A stretch of DNA of 64,000 bases, from NCBI GenBank assembly GCA_022432975.1, contig CM039502.1, positions 25,566,383-25,630,382 on the forward strand, given 5' to 3'. Position numbers and translations under genes: made by a program. Shown here piece by piece: positions 13,001 through 26,041 of the stretch (the stretch's first letter is position 1; each line of letters opens with the position of its first letter). This DNA comes from Begonia masoniana (taxonomy: Eukaryota; Streptophyta; Magnoliopsida; Cucurbitales; Begoniaceae). The notes under the pieces were generated by a model. The model was not told the DNA's origin. It searched no databases and saw only the letters and a list, made by a program, of their open reading frames with translations.

Positions 13001-13486
13001 CCGACCAGATCCTGCAGCAATCAACCAAGACTCTATAGCATTTGACCAGACCTTGCAGCAGTTGACTTGTGTAATTTACCATACCATGTAGCGGTTGACC
13101 TGTGCAGTTAAGTTGTGCAGTTTTTTATGCTCGACCAGACCAACAATTTTGATATACCTAACTTGCTCCATTCAAGGTCCACTAGACTCGAAAAGTAATC
13201 AATCGAAGATGATGTCTCTAGCAACAAGAAGTTGCAAAACACCTCGTTCATTTTACCATGTTCACCACCAATCTACTTACAATTCTACAAAAACAATACA
13301 TAGATCCAAAGAACACAAAAAAAAAACAAAAGATTTTGTGCTTGCAAGCTTGAAATGTGAATCCAACAACGAACTAAAAGGGAAAACTAACAAATAAAGT
13401 GGTTAGAAATTGTTTTACCCTTCAAACCCTTCACAAAACCTATAGATTGACATGCAAGAAACTCAATTTTAGCATGAAATCCCTCT
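10027..13486. other. Unassigned AT-rich sequence, possible decayed retroelement
   Basis: No gene recognised. Several open frames of 60-100 codons lack family resemblance. At 11800-11820 the minus strand reads TTAGTATCAAAACACAAGG next to an AATAAACA terminus, which weakly resembles a degenerate primer-binding site next to an LTR. A cluster of GACCAGAC and GTTGACC words lies at 12995-13142. Flanks are the solo LTR ending 10021 and the large solo LTR starting 13492. Confidence 0.3.
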
Positions 13487-13491
13487 CCCTT

Positions 13492-16400
13492 TGTCACGAC
13501 CCTAATACTGTACCCATATTTCCCGTACTAATTTTTTTTTTATCCTAATATCTTTAACTAAACTCTAGGCGGGACCTAAACCGAAATCGAAACCAGAATC
13601 GAGATCGGAATTCAAATCTAAGTTTAAAAACCGTTTAAAACAAATATTAAAACTATTTAATAAAATATTTAATAAACAGGTTAAAACTATTAATAAACTT
13701 GGGAGGGCAAAGTGGGCATTCTGCCCGATGAAGGTGAACAGCGACCAGTCGCTGCTGCATGCAGCGATCGCTCAGCGATCCCTTGTCTTTCCTTCTTTCT
13801 GCCTTTTCTTTACTATTGCTCTCTGGAATTCCAGAGAGCATACACTTAAACAAAACACAACTCTCTGGAATCCGATTCCAGAGAGTAACCACACGTCCTT
13901 TTTACCAATTTCTCATCAATAACATAATCTACTTATAGCCTATACTCAATCAACCAAAACGTATACCAGACCCAACCAACTTGCAGCGGACTTTGCGAAA
14001 TCCAACTGCATGGATAGCTCTAAAAACCGAGCATATCTGTAACGTTCTTAAAACCGTTCAAAACATTTCAATGACATTTAATCAACAGTTTAAACCAAAA
14101 CATTTGAAACATTAAACATAAAACCTATCAACTACCAGTACCAAACATCCTATAATTTCTATACAATTTTCCTATTCTATCCAAAATAACTTAAAACCCT
14201 CAAAATCTATACATACTGTCCCACGGGTCAAATAAGCCTCGACTGTGCCAGCACACCACCGCAGCCATTCTTCGTCAACTGAATCATGTCTCAGGGGGAG
14301 GGATCTCATCCTCACCTGTATCCTCGTAATCACCTACACCATACAATACACTATGAGATGAAATCCCAGTAAGCTCTACGTAAATGCAATGCATGTTGTG
14401 CGTATGAGTTCGATAAATCATGCTTTATTTTATCTTACTATGCAATGCTCAATAGGTGTCACTGAGATCCTATCCCTCTAACCAGAGAGAGCTCATCCAG
14501 CGGACGGACTACTCTTTCCAGCTAGAGGCGGGGGGTGCACGCTTACAACACGTACAGCCGTGACTGAGCCCCACCTCGCGTGACTAATACGCCTTTCGGC
14601 CAATACGCCTTTCGGCCAATAAGCCTTTCGGCCAATGCTATGCTCAATACGCCTTTCGGCCAATGCTATGCTCAATACGCCTTTCGGCCAATGCTATGCT
14701 CAATACGCCTTTCGGCCAATGCTATGCTCAATACGCCTTTCGGCCAATGCTATGCTCAATACGCCTTTCGGCCAATGCTATGCTCAATACGCCTTTCGGC
14801 CAATGCTATGCTCAATACGCCTTTCGGCCAATGCTATGCTCAATACGCCTTTCGGCCAATGCTATGCTCAATACGCCTTTCGGCCAATGCTATGCTCAAT
14901 ACGCCTTTCGGCCAATGCTATGCTCAATACGCCTTTCGGCCAATGCTATGCTCAATACGCCTTTCGGCCAATGCTATGCTCAATACGCCTTTCGGCCAAT
15001 GCTATGCTCAATACGCCTTTCGGCCAATGCTATGCTCAATACGCCTTTCGGCCAATGCTATGCTCAATACGCCTTTCGGCCAATGCTATGCTCAATACGC
15101 CTTTCGGCCAATGCTATGCTCAATACGCCTTTCGGCCAATGCTATGCTCAATACGCCTTTCGGCCAATGCTATGCTCAATACGCCTTTCGGCCAATGCTA
15201 TGCTCAATACGCCTTTCGGCCAATGCTATGCTCAATACGCCTTTCGGCCAATGCTATGCTCAATACGCCTTTCGGCCAATGCTATGCTCAATACGCCTTT
15301 CGGCCAATGCTATGCTCAATACGCCTTTCGGCCAATGCTATGCTCAATACGCCTTTCGGCCAATGCTATGCTCAATACGCCTTTCGGCCAATGCTATGCT
15401 CAATACGCCTTTCGGCCAATGCTATGCTCAATACGCCTTTCGGCCAATGCTATGCTCAATACGCCTTTCGGCCAATGCTATGCTCAATACGCCTTTCGGC
15501 CAATGCTATGCTCAATACGCCTTTCGGCCAATGCTATGCTCAATACGCCTTTCGGCCAATGCTATGCTCAATACGCCTTTCGGCCAATGCTATGCTCAAT
15601 ACGCCTTTCGGCCAATGCTATGCTCAATACGCCTTTCGGCCAATGCTATGCTCAATACGCCTTTCGGCCAATGCTATGCTCAATACGCCTTTCGGCCAAT
15701 GCTATGCTCAATACGCCTTTCGGCCAATGCTATGCTCAATACGCCTTTCGGCCAATGCTATGCTCAATACGCCTTTCGGCCAATGCTATGCTCAATACGC
15801 CTTTCGGCCAATGCTATGCTCAATACGCCTTTCGGCCAATGCTATGCTCAATACGCCTTTCGGCCAATGCTATGCTCAATACGCCTTTCGGCCAATGCTA
15901 TGCTCAATACGCCTTTCGGCCAATGCTATGCTCAATACGCCTTTCGGCCAATGCTATGCTCAATACGCCTTTCGGCCAATGCTATGCTCAATACGCCTTT
16001 CGGCCAATGCTATGCTCAATACGCCTTTCGGCCAATGCTATGCTCAATACGCCTTTCGGCCAATGCTATGCTCAATACGCCTTTCGGCCAATGCTATGCT
16101 CAATACGCCTTTCGGCCAATGCTATGCTCAATACGCCTTTCGGCCAATGCTATGCTCAATACGCCTTTCGGCCAATGCTATGCTCAATACGCCTTTCGGC
16201 CAATGCTATGCTCAATACGCCTTTCGGCCAATGCTATGCTCAATACGCCTTTCGGCCAATGCTATGCTCAATACGCCTTTCGGCCAATGCTATGCTCAAT
16301 ACGCCTTTCGGCCAATGCTATGCTCAATACGCCTTTCGGCCAATGCTATGCTCAATACGCCTTTCGGCCAATGCTATGCTCAATACGCCTTTCGGCCAAT

Positions 16401-18240
16401 GCTATGCTCAATACGCCTTTCGGCCAATGCTATGCTCAATACGCCTTTCGGCCAATGCTATGCTCAATACGCCTTTCGGCCAATGCTATGCTCAATACGC
16501 CTTTCGGCCAATGCTATGCTCAATACGCCTTTCGGCCAATGCTATGCTCAATACGCCTTTCGGCCAATGCTATGCTCAATACGCCTTTCGGCCAATGCTA
16601 TGCTCAATACGCCTTTCGGCCAATGCTATGCTCAATACGCCTTTCGGCCAATGCTATGCTCAATACGCCTTTCGGCCAATGCTATGCTCAATACGCCTTT
16701 CGGCCAATGCTATGCTCAATACGCCTTTCGGCCAATGCTATGCTCAATACGCCTTTCGGCCAATGCTATGCTCAATACGCCTTTCGGCCAATGCTATGCT
16801 CAATACGCCTTTCGGCCAATGCTATGCTCAATACGCCTTTCGGCCAATGCTATGCTCAATACGCCTTTCGGCCAATGCTATGCTCAATACGCCTTTCGGC
16901 CAATGCTATGCTCAATACGCCTTTCGGCCAATGCTATGCTCAATACGCCTTTCGGCCAATGCTATGCTCAATACGCCTTTCGGCCAGTGCTATCTTTACG
17001 TTATCTTTAAAACTCTGTGCGGAAGTTCATTTTCATGCTTTTCTTTAAACAAGAGATGCGTGAACAGTTCAATATCATACAGTAACAAGCAATAATATGT
17101 ACCATCAAGACTGTAAAGCGTTTAAACTATAAACTCCTAAAACCTAGCTACCCAAGCCAAATACAATTAAACAAACGCATCTCCAAAACTCCTCGAGACG
17201 ACATTCGACGTACGGTGTAGGCCAATCGGCCAAAGAAGATCACGAGAACTTACCTCGTGTCCAAAGCAGCTCAAGCTCCGTCAACGAGCGTTGTTTGTCT
17301 GAAGCAAAACACAATATCGACGTTAAAACGAGTTAAGCAATCGATCGTCCAAATTTACAAAATCTTAACTAGGAGACTTTCTAAAGTTCTAATCTAATTC
17401 ATTGGGCTATTTATTTGAGCAATTCACGCTCGGCACCTCAAATTTCAATTTACGAGTTATTCCTAAAATCTCGAAAATCCTTAATTTTAACATTTTCACA
17501 AATTGATTTAACATCGTCCAATAACGTCGAATACGTGCAATATATACTTAATCACGGCTAACCTATTAATTACGAACCCTAATTCGCGTTTTTAACGGAA
17601 AATTATCGAAACCCTAATTGTCCAAAACGCAAGTAAATATCGAAATAAAAGCTAGGCTCATACCTAGGGTTGCGAGAGGAGGAGAAATCGTGAAGAAAAC
17701 GGAACGAACGGGAGAAAGATCGGAGGTCGGATTGAAAGAAATCGTCGGCGGCTGAGGGCTTTGCTCTCTGGAATTTGGCGCGGGCAGAGAAGAAAAAGAG
17801 GAGAAGTGAGGAGAGAAGAGAAATTAGGTTAGTTTATAATATTGAATTGGTAATTTACCAAAATGCCCTTTTCTTTGATTTTATATAATCTTCGTCATTC
17901 GGTTCGTTAATCGTCCAACGATTTTACTTTTCCAACTTTTCACATTTTGCCAATAAGTCCAACTTATTATTTGAGATTTAACAAAACTGTCCGTTCGCAA
18001 ATTGGACCTCGTTTGCTATTTTTACAAGAACGTCTTTTACATTACGAGAAACGTATTTACTTAGAATATAACGTTTAATCTCCGAAAATTCCCATAATTT
18101 CCTTAAAATTCTTATTAATTGTTAGGATCGTAATGACGCTTTCTTTTTGTGAAACGGACCTAATTTGACATATTTACAAAAAATGCCATTATATAATAAA
18201 ATAATAATATTCTAAAAATCCGTACGAGCCGGATATTACA
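13492..18240 (-). mobile_element. Solo LTR, 4.75 kb, with internal satellite array (family II)
   Basis: It starts TGTCACGACCCTAATACTG and ends CGAGCCGGATATTACA, with a perfect TSD CCCTT at 13487-13491 and 18241-18245. On the minus strand this is TGTAATATCC...GTCGTGACA, the same family as the 5' LTR at the right end of the window, which is followed by a tRNA-Met primer site. The 28-bp array fills half of it. On the minus strand a donor-like GAG|GTAAGT lies at 17256-17248 and an acceptor-like TGGTGTAG|GTGAT near 14341-14329; the array lies between them. CTCTCTGGAAT boxes recur near 13819, 13861 and 17763. Confidence 0.9.
14584..16985. repeat. 28-bp satellite, ~84 near-identical copies
   Basis: The left edge has three 16-bp units (AATACGCCTTTCGGCC type). 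From 14634 the unit becomes 28 bp: AATGCTATGCTC plus the 16-bp core. 14634-16985 is 2352 bases, exactly 84 units, and I see no variant inside. As 28 is not a multiple of three and the unit lacks stops in all plus-strand frames, three overlapping frames of about 800 codons appear; these are artefacts of the repeat. Confidence 0.95.
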
Positions 18241-18245
18241 CCCTT

Positions 18246-19859
18246 GTCATTACTCTCTCTCTCTCTCTCTCTCTCTCCATTTCTTTCTGTCACTTGGCCA
18301 AAAGGAGGAGGAGGAAACTCCTTTCCTTTAAATAAAAAAATTCTATTTGAAATTTAATTATGTAATATATATATATATCAATAAATTCCTAAATACTAAT
18401 CTGATGAAAATTTCAACGCTATCCAAAACTTCACTCAAAGTAACTTAATTTACCTAATGAAAAATTTTGAGATTCATCAACACGGTAACTTCCAAAATTT
18501 ACCAATTTTACCAAAGAATTACACATGTCCAAACGTTAGCTGCTTACAAGAATTTTCTAGCCAACATGAACAAGTTAACCTCATATAACATGAAACAGTG
18601 ATTCAAAATTTTATTAATATAAAAAAAAATTAGCGGATATTAGAATAACTCGGTTTTGTATAATTCGGCATATTGTTAAATCATACCAATCTCCTGGTTC
18701 ATAAACATTGATAGGTCAGACTTTATTAGATATTTATATGTTTAAACCGATTAAAATCCTAAGTTACTAAAACTTGAACTTAGGAAACATGTCAAGATTG
18801 TAATTCATATTAAGATATCGATAAATTAGGGGAGCGTATCCGAATTCATATCCAATGTGAGCAACCATTTGAGTCTGTGCAAAGATCTTCCTCGTCTATA
18901 AGTCCTCAACAAATTATCTCTTTGATTGATTGATGCAAGAAGAGAATGAATAGACTCATTAATTAGGGACCATGACTTTCCAAATCTGAAGTGCATTGTT
19001 ATCATTCTATCTATCATAGATTGAAGTGCTAATATCTCAAAAAAAAAATTACACAAGGAAAGTTTTGGAGGAGAATTTCCTTCCTCGGATCCCCCCACAC
19101 CCCCCCCCCCCCCCCCCCCCCCCAACTTGTTGCTAGTTGAAGGCTCCAGTGATTGAGATTGGTAAGTCACACCCTGGGCACAAAACCTTAAACCTAATCA
19201 AAGTATTTTGTGACTTTTGCAAACGTCGAATATTGCCATTTTTAAAAATGCACAAGACTTGATGTGCTCGATTTTTAATTATTGTTAATTTATTAAAGTT
19301 GGACATAAATACTGAAAATAAAATATGTCGCTATTGAGTTTAGTCGACTCGCCCTAAATAATTCTCCCATTTCAGGAATTAATTAAAAGGACTTTCACTT
19401 GCCAACTCAAAAGTAGGCTGGGCGAGTAGATTTCTCTAGTTTATTATTTTCGTGTAAACTTATTTTATTTGATAGATTAGAATTTATTGAAAATTTATAA
19501 ACCTTTAAATTATTTAATTTTTGTCTGAGATATTTAATTTTTAGATTTATATTATTACTTTATCTGGATGTCATTTGTTGGACCTGTTAAACCTCTATTT
19601 AAATTATAAATCTTTCGCTGTTTATTTAATATTAAAAATCAAGGCCTAGGCGACTCGGTCTAATTATCGGGTCGGGTCGATTTCTGTTTTGTCTCAGATC
19701 CCCTTTGTAGTATTACAGAAGTAATTACAAGTCTATTGCTACACATGATTTGGGCCACAATGGGTCAAACTCATATTATCATATATACTTTTAAGTCCAA
19801 TAACTTAATATGGAATTAACTACTTTATATATGATCGTCACATAATAATAACGTTATAA
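18246..19859. other. Intergenic AT-rich sequence with microsatellites
   Basis: It contains a (CT)n microsatellite at about 18251-18277, a short (AT)n at 18366-18378 and an uninterrupted run of 24 C at 19100-19123 (G-run on the minus strand). No coding region supported; the minus-strand frame spanning the C run encodes only a glycine tract plus unrelated sequence. Confidence 0.6.
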
Positions 19860-22800
19860 TATATTGTAACACTCGGCATTTTGGCCATGTAATTATTTCC
19901 CGAATCATTTAGCGGGATGAATTTTTATATTAATACAATGAATGTTTTAAGGAATTTGTCGGAGTGTTTAATGGAAAAACCGAATTGACGAACTAATTAA
20001 CCAATTAGTTGGAAAACAATGAGGGACAAATTAGGAAGCCAATTAAGGTTGGTGGGAGGAAGCCAATGAATGGATGTCAAGTGTTCAACTTGTTGAACAA
20101 GATATGTTATTCCTCCTACATGAAACCCTCCTCATTTCTCCTCTGTTTCTTTTCACTCCTCTCTGCTTTCTCTCTTCCAGACTACCAACGACATTCTAAA
20201 CTCTGTCTTTTCTCGTTTTCTCCGGTTTTCTCCAGTGAAGGTAATCATCTACTAAAGTTAACGAGTTTGGACAAGTTAAAATGTGAGTTTTGTTGAAGTT
20301 TAGGGTTAAGATAATTTGGAAAAAACTCACTTTTTTTTTACAAAAACACGTTGGTTTGTTTTCTAAAGGTTTGAATGGAGTTTAGAGCATATCCTACTAA
20401 GTTATTTAGTTAGCATTTGCAGCTCTGTTTATTTTCTTTATGTGCATGTTATAGGTTCGTGCAACACCGAGGCAACACGTTCAAGACTTACAACTTCACG
20501 GACAACAGGTAAGTTCATGTGCGTAGGGTGGCCCTTAAGGCCCTACATCACGGAGATACTAGGTTAAAAATGTTGTCGGGTTATCGTTGGGTAGTTAGGT
20601 CGATGATTCAACCATATGTAAGTTTAATGCCATGCTCAATGCATGGTTTAGATTTCCTGTTATTTATGTGCGTTTTGAACTATTTTTTCCAGAATGTTAA
20701 GTCTATGCACAATGAGTGTTCATGCATACACGTTTTTTTCGAAAGTCATGCAAATGTTTTCTGCACACGGTTTAAAGTTAAGAAAGATAAAATTCTTAAT
20801 GTAATGTAATGGTTAAGTGTGGGATGGGGACTAGCATTCTGTTCTGTATTTATATTTTGTATCTCTATAATGTTCCTAAAAGTGCACTGTGCTTGGAAGT
20901 GCACCTTCTGCTTCGCCAGTTCCTCTATAAGCCCCATTTATACCCCCCCTGACAGATAAAAGTAATGTAATGTAATGTCATTGTATTTCGAAAGTTCATG
21001 CCTAGCATATGCATCACTGCATTTTATGTTCTTACTGAGCTTTAGGCTCATAGTTGAACTCCCTTATGTAGGTACAGACCTCGTGGATGAGGATTTTGTG
21101 CCTCAGGCTGACGAATATGTGGTTGGTGGCACGAGCTTTCGGGGGTGGCTGTGGCTGCCAGACTTATTTCTAACCCAAGAGAGTGAAGTTTTAAGTGAAG
21201 ATCGTGTGTGTAGACTTTGTGTTTATGTTTTAAAACTTCTGTTTTGATGAATTCTTGAAATGTATGTCAAGTTCTGTACAGCTTCTAAGATTTAAAAATG
21301 GTGTATAGGCTCTGTATTGATATTTTTAAAAACCTCTGTTTGACAGTTGAATGTAGATTTTGAAATATTCTGGAACTGTTTTGGAATCTTTTTCCTTTTA
21401 GGTTATGCATGGATGGTCTCGAGTTTTAGAGCTATCCATGCAGTTTGTTTTCTTGAATCTCTGTTATGTTGTAAAGCATGTTTTTAAAACTTCGTTTTGA
21501 ATTGGATTTTGGGGGTTTGGAGCTTTTATGCCTTCTGTTTTCATGCCTTCTGTTTTTATGTCTCCCTATTAAATATCGTCTATTTTGCCTTTGAAACAGT
21601 TGTCCACGCTGCCCTCTGAAAATAGTCGTCCAGGCCTTCTTCAAAAATTTTGTCTTTTATTTCAAACGTCCACGGACTTCTGTTGTCTACTGTTTTTGCC
21701 TTTGATTTTAGACATCCACTGTAACACCAGGCATTTTTGCCTATGCAATTATTCTCCGAATCATTAAGCGGAATTAATTTGATATTAATACAATGAATGT
21801 TTTGTTGGAAAACAAATCGACGGAGCTTATATTGAATTGAATAATAGGATAAAAACCAAACTAATGTGTAACTAAACTAAACAAAACCATTAGTTAGAGA
21901 CGCATGGAGGGGCGGTTTGGGAAGAAATTAAGGTAGGTTGGAGGAAATGAATGGATGATTGACACTTGGCAAACTTGTTGAAGAAGACAATGACTTTTCT
22001 CTTCCTTTCTTCCTCCCTTCTCTTCACTCCTACGTAAAACACTTCCCTGTTTTCTCTCTTCCAGGCGACCAACGGCGATTTTAACCTCAACCTTTTTCCT
22101 GTTTTCTTCATTTTTCTCCACCTAAGGTAATCTTCTAAGCTAGTTAGTAAGTATGAACAAGTTAAACATTAGTTTTTTTTAAGTTTAGGTTAATGTCTGA
22201 TTTCGCATCCTATAGGTTCGCGAACCACAGTAGTCGTGCGTACAAGCTTGCTGCATTTCGGACAACAAGTAAGTTCATGCGTTTACGTTGGCCCTTAAGG
22301 CCCTACAGTATGGAGGTACTAGGTTTTGGTTCGGGTAGTTAGGTTGTAGGTTATACTATAAGCTAAACGTGTTCTGTGTGTTCTGTTTCATATTTGTTTT
22401 TATTCTGTCGCCTGTATATATTGAGTTTAAGCACCGTATCTGTTCATGCATACACGTTTTCTGGAAAACCATGTAAATGTTTTTCAGCACCAGATTTGAA
22501 GTTATGAAAGTTAAAAATATGAATGTAATGTATGATTAAGTGTGGACGAGGACTGGCATCCTGTCATGTACTCTTGTTATGTCCTGTTGTGACATGTACT
22601 CCTATTGCGCCAGCTCTTCTTCCCACTTATACCTTCCTGTCCAGTGAAACGTAATGTAATGTAACATAATGTTCATGTATTTGAAAATGTTTATGCATAG
22701 CATATGCATCATTGCATTTCATGTTCTTACTGAGCTCTAGGCTCATAGTTGAACTCCTATTGTAGGTATGGATCCTCCAGATGAGGAATTTGTGCCTCAA

Positions 22801-23276
22801 GCTGATGAGTTGATGTAGTTGGCGGATCGAGCTCATAAGGATTAGTTGCTGTAGTCAGACAAATGTTATACCTGTGGGATGTATTTTTGAAGGTTATGTC
22901 AAGTTCTATACAAGTTTTGAAATTTTAAAACGATGTATAGACTTAGTTTTGTTGATGTTTTAAAAACCTCTGTTTTGACAGTTGAATGTATAGTTTGAAA
23001 TATTTTGAAACTGTTTGAAGTCTTTTCCTTCCAAGTTGTGCATGGATTGTCTCGAGTTTTAGAGCTATCCATGCAGTTTGTTTTCTTGAATCTCTGTCAT
23101 GTTGTCAGGTGTGTTTTAAAACCATGTTTTGAATCGGGTTTTGAGGTTTTGATGTTTTTGAGTTAAAAGAAGTAAGTTGTCAAACAGAGAGGTAGTCGAT
23201 CGATCGCCTGGGGTAACCGATCGATCGGCGGAGTATATGTTTATGTCTTTCAAATCTTCAAGTCTTTCCTTCTGTA

Positions 23277-23483
23277 AAACAGTCGTCCACGCCTACTGTA
23301 AAACAGTCGTCCACGTAAAACAGTCGTCCATGCCTACTGTACAACAGTCGTCCATGCCTTCTGTAAAACAGTCGTCCACTCCTACTGTAAAACAGTCGTC
23401 CATGCCTTCTCTAAAACAGTCGTCCACGCCCTCTGTAAAACAGTTGTCCACGCCCTCTGTAAAACAGTTGTCCATTCTGCCTT
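23277..23483. repeat. 24-bp minisatellite (AAAACAGTCGTCCA type)
   Basis: Eight to nine copies of a 24-bp unit containing AAAACAGTCGTCCA and GCCTTCTGT. Because 24 is divisible by three it keeps an open frame with an eight-residue periodic peptide. No independent sign of translation. Confidence 0.85.
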
Positions 23484-23639
23484 TATATTCAGTCATCCAT
23501 TCTGCCTTTCAGTTTCTGTCTTTCGAGTTTTCAAGTATTCGGCTAAGTGTTAGTCGTCCATTTTGCCTTTCAAATCCCGTCGTCCATTTTGCCTTCGATC
23601 TTAGTCGTCCATTCTGCCTTTAAATTTTATCGTCCATTC

Positions 23640-23935
23640 TGCCTTTAGTTGTAAACGTCCACAATTTCTGATTGTCCACAGCACCAGATTGTCCACAGCT
23701 CCCGATTGTCCACGGCTTCTGTTTGTCAACAGATTCTGTCTTTGATTTTAAACGTCCACAGCACCCGATTGTCCACAGCTCCCGATTGTCCACGGCTTCT
23801 GTTTGTCAATAGATTCTGTCTTTGATTTTAAACGTCCACAGCTTCTGTTTGTCCACAGATTCTGTCTTTGATTTTAAACGTCCACAGCTTCTGATTGTCC
23901 ACAGATTCTGTCTTTGTTTTCAAATGTCCACGGCA
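23640..23935. repeat. GTCCACAG minisatellite, ~46-bp units
   Basis: Repeats of TGTCCACAGATTCTGTCTTT, then GATTTTAAACGTCCAC with GCTTCTG, at about 46-bp spacing and with shorter variants. A related block is at 24380-24690 in the host LTR. Confidence 0.8.
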
Positions 23936-24379
23936 TGACTTCCAGTTTCTGTTCCTATTTTATTAAGTCTTTCACTGCATGTCTGTCGTCTATTCTGCTT
24001 TCCAGTTTCAGTCGTCTATTTCTGTTTCATGATTTCCTGTTTTCACGTCTTCAGATTTAAGAGTTTTAAAAAGTCGAAGGTTTTACGTCCAAATGTCAGA
24101 ATCCCGTTTAAGTCAAAGTCAAGTCCTGGTGAAAATCCCGGGAATTGTTTTCGTTCCTCCCTGCCTTCTGTCTTCCTGTTTTCTTCTGCCAATTATTCCT
24201 GTAACCTAATTTTAACTTATCTTCCAGTCTTCAGCTCCAGATAAGGTTTTCTCTGTGTAATGTTTTAAAAGTTCAAAAAAAAATATGTGTCACGTTTTAA
24301 ATGTCCGGAGTGAGGCTCGCCGGCCCCGATCGGGTCGGGGGTTGTCACATCCACGGACTTCTGTTGTCTACTGTTTTTG

Positions 24380-24690
24380 TCTTTTATTTCAAACGTCCAT
24401 AGCTTCTGTTTGTCCACAGATTCTGTCTTTGATTTTAAACGTCCACGACTTCTGTTTGTCCACAGATTCTGTCTTTGATTTTAAACGTCCACGGCTTCTG
24501 TTTGTCCACAGATTCTGTCTTTGATTTTAAACGTCCACAGCTTCTGTTTGTCTACAGATTCTGTCTTTGATTTTAAACGTACTCGTCTTCTGTTTGTTCA
24601 CAGATCCTGTCTTTGATTTTAAACGTCCAGGGCTTCTGTTTGTCCACAGATTCTGTCTTTGCTTTCAAACGTCCACGGCTTCTGCTGTCC
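24380..24690. repeat. GTCCACGG minisatellite in the outer LTR
   Basis: Six to seven imperfect units of about 46 bp built from GCTTCTGTTTGTCCACAG, ATTCTGTCTTTG and TTTTAAACGTCCA. It is homologous to the array inside the nested LTR, as expected for two members of one family. Confidence 0.8.
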
Positions 24691-25077
24691 ACAGTAAGTC
24701 TTCCACGGCATGACTTCTAGTTTATGTTTCCCATTTTATTAACCTCCCAGTTTCAGTCGTCCATCTCTGTTTCATGATTTTTACGTCTTCAAATTTAAAA
24801 GCTTTTTAAAAAGTCGAAGCCAAGTCCTAGTGAAAATCCCAAAAACTTTTCATTTCTCTCTGCCTTCTGTCTTCTTATTTTACTTCTGTCATTTATTTCT
24901 GTAGTCCGATTTTTAATTTATCTTCCAGTCTTCAGCTCCAGAGAATGTTTTCTCTCTGTAAGTTCTCTGTCAAGGTTTTAAAAGTAAGAGTAAAAGTTCA
25001 AAAAAAAAATACTACGTTTTAAAATGTCCGGAGTGAGGCTCTCCGACCCCAATCGGGTCGGGGGTCGTTACATATAT

Positions 25078-26041
25078 GGTGCACATCATATGTAGTCCCG
25101 CCATATAGATTGAAAAATCAGTATAAGCCTATTAACTTTAACTGATCGCTTAACCATTGAGTTTAGCTATTTAATAGCTTATAATATAAAATTGAGTCTC
25201 ACATATAATTGTCAAATTATATCAATAGTCTTTGATTGCTCATCTCTTATACTTTTTTATGGCTAGTTGTATAATAAATGTTAAAACAATTTTTTATTTT
25301 TTTTAATTTTAATAAGCTAGAGAGATATTAGGACATGCCAAGTCTTAGTGGCTGAGATATGCTTACAATCTATATATCAATCTTATCTTTTTCATTATTC
25401 ATTAATTAATGGCACTAAGTGTACCGCCAAGTAAAATGAAAGTCATAATCAAACAACGGTTTGTCAAAGTAAAATTAGGGATTTCGGATTCTACATTTAA
25501 TCATTTATTGATTTTAGTTGCTCTAATTTTATATCTCCATAAATTCACTAAATCTGAAATACTAGCAAAACTACAGTTTTCAAAAAATATCTTTTGTCGG
25601 TTATCAACTAAAATTTTATTTCTTTATTGACTACTTTTTTGAAAAAACTAAAAACATGTTTTTGAAAACACCAGTTTTCTATCTATTTCTTGTTTACAGT
25701 TTTACCAAAATGAACATTGTGTTAGATTATTACTTTTTTAATAAAAGAGATTATGTTTAATGCTATTTACGAAAGTTAATGATACCTAACCTAATGATGA
25801 TTATGGCACTAGACAATCATGTATACAATTGTAAATTAAGTGATTCAGAAAGAAATATGTGAAAGAAGAAAAAGAGAGAACAAAACAAAGGCACCTTCAT
25901 GGGGCCCAATGATAAGATGTTCATCTTTCTTCAGTACTGCAATGACTAAATTCTTCAACCTTCAAGTTCTTTCCTTCTTCTCCTGAAAATAGTTCTTCCC
26001 AAATTTGCTCAAGATCAATATTTTTTGACTTGCCTATAATC
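25078..26041 (+). other. Upstream region of the ALOG gene
   Basis: AT-rich intergenic DNA. A GGGGCCCAAT word near 25899 resembles plant site-II/TCP elements. The pyrimidine-rich stretch 25950-25985 looks like a 5' leader. I do not see a clear TATA box at the right distance. Promoter assignment is only positional. Confidence 0.4.

Larger units (their letters stand above)
21720..24349 (+). mobile_element. Nested solo LTR (family III), 2.63 kb
   Basis: It starts TGTAACACCAGGCATTTTTG and ends CGGGTCGGGGGTTGTCACA, with a perfect TSD TCCAC at 21715-21719 and 24350-24354. It is in the same orientation and family as its host LTR, and its TSD lies in the host's own GTCCAC-rich minisatellite region. 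A donor-like CAA|GTAAGT lies at 22266-22274, a GGCCCTACAGTATGG box at 22299-22313 and an acceptor-like TTGTAG near 22760-22765. Confidence 0.92.
19865..25072 (+). mobile_element. Solo LTR (family III), interrupted by a nested LTR
   Basis: It starts TGTAACACTCGGCATTTTGG and ends CGGGTCGGGGGTCGTTACA, with a perfect TSD TATAT at 19860-19864 and 25073-25077. Removing the nested copy at 21720-24349 plus one TSD leaves about 2.57 kb. A donor-like CAG|GTAAGT lies at 20506-20514, a GGCCCTACATCACGG box at 20538-20552 and an acceptor-like TATGTAG near 21065-21071. No coding sequence recognised. Confidence 0.9.

Noticed and set aside
14584..16985. CRISPR array
   Set aside because: Contiguous identical units without unique spacers, in plant nuclear DNA.
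14580..17095. Three overlapping open frames of about 800 codons with a 28-residue periodic protein
   Set aside because: They follow from a 28-bp repeat without stops in three frames; all three frames encode the same peptide in rotation, and the whole lies in an LTR.
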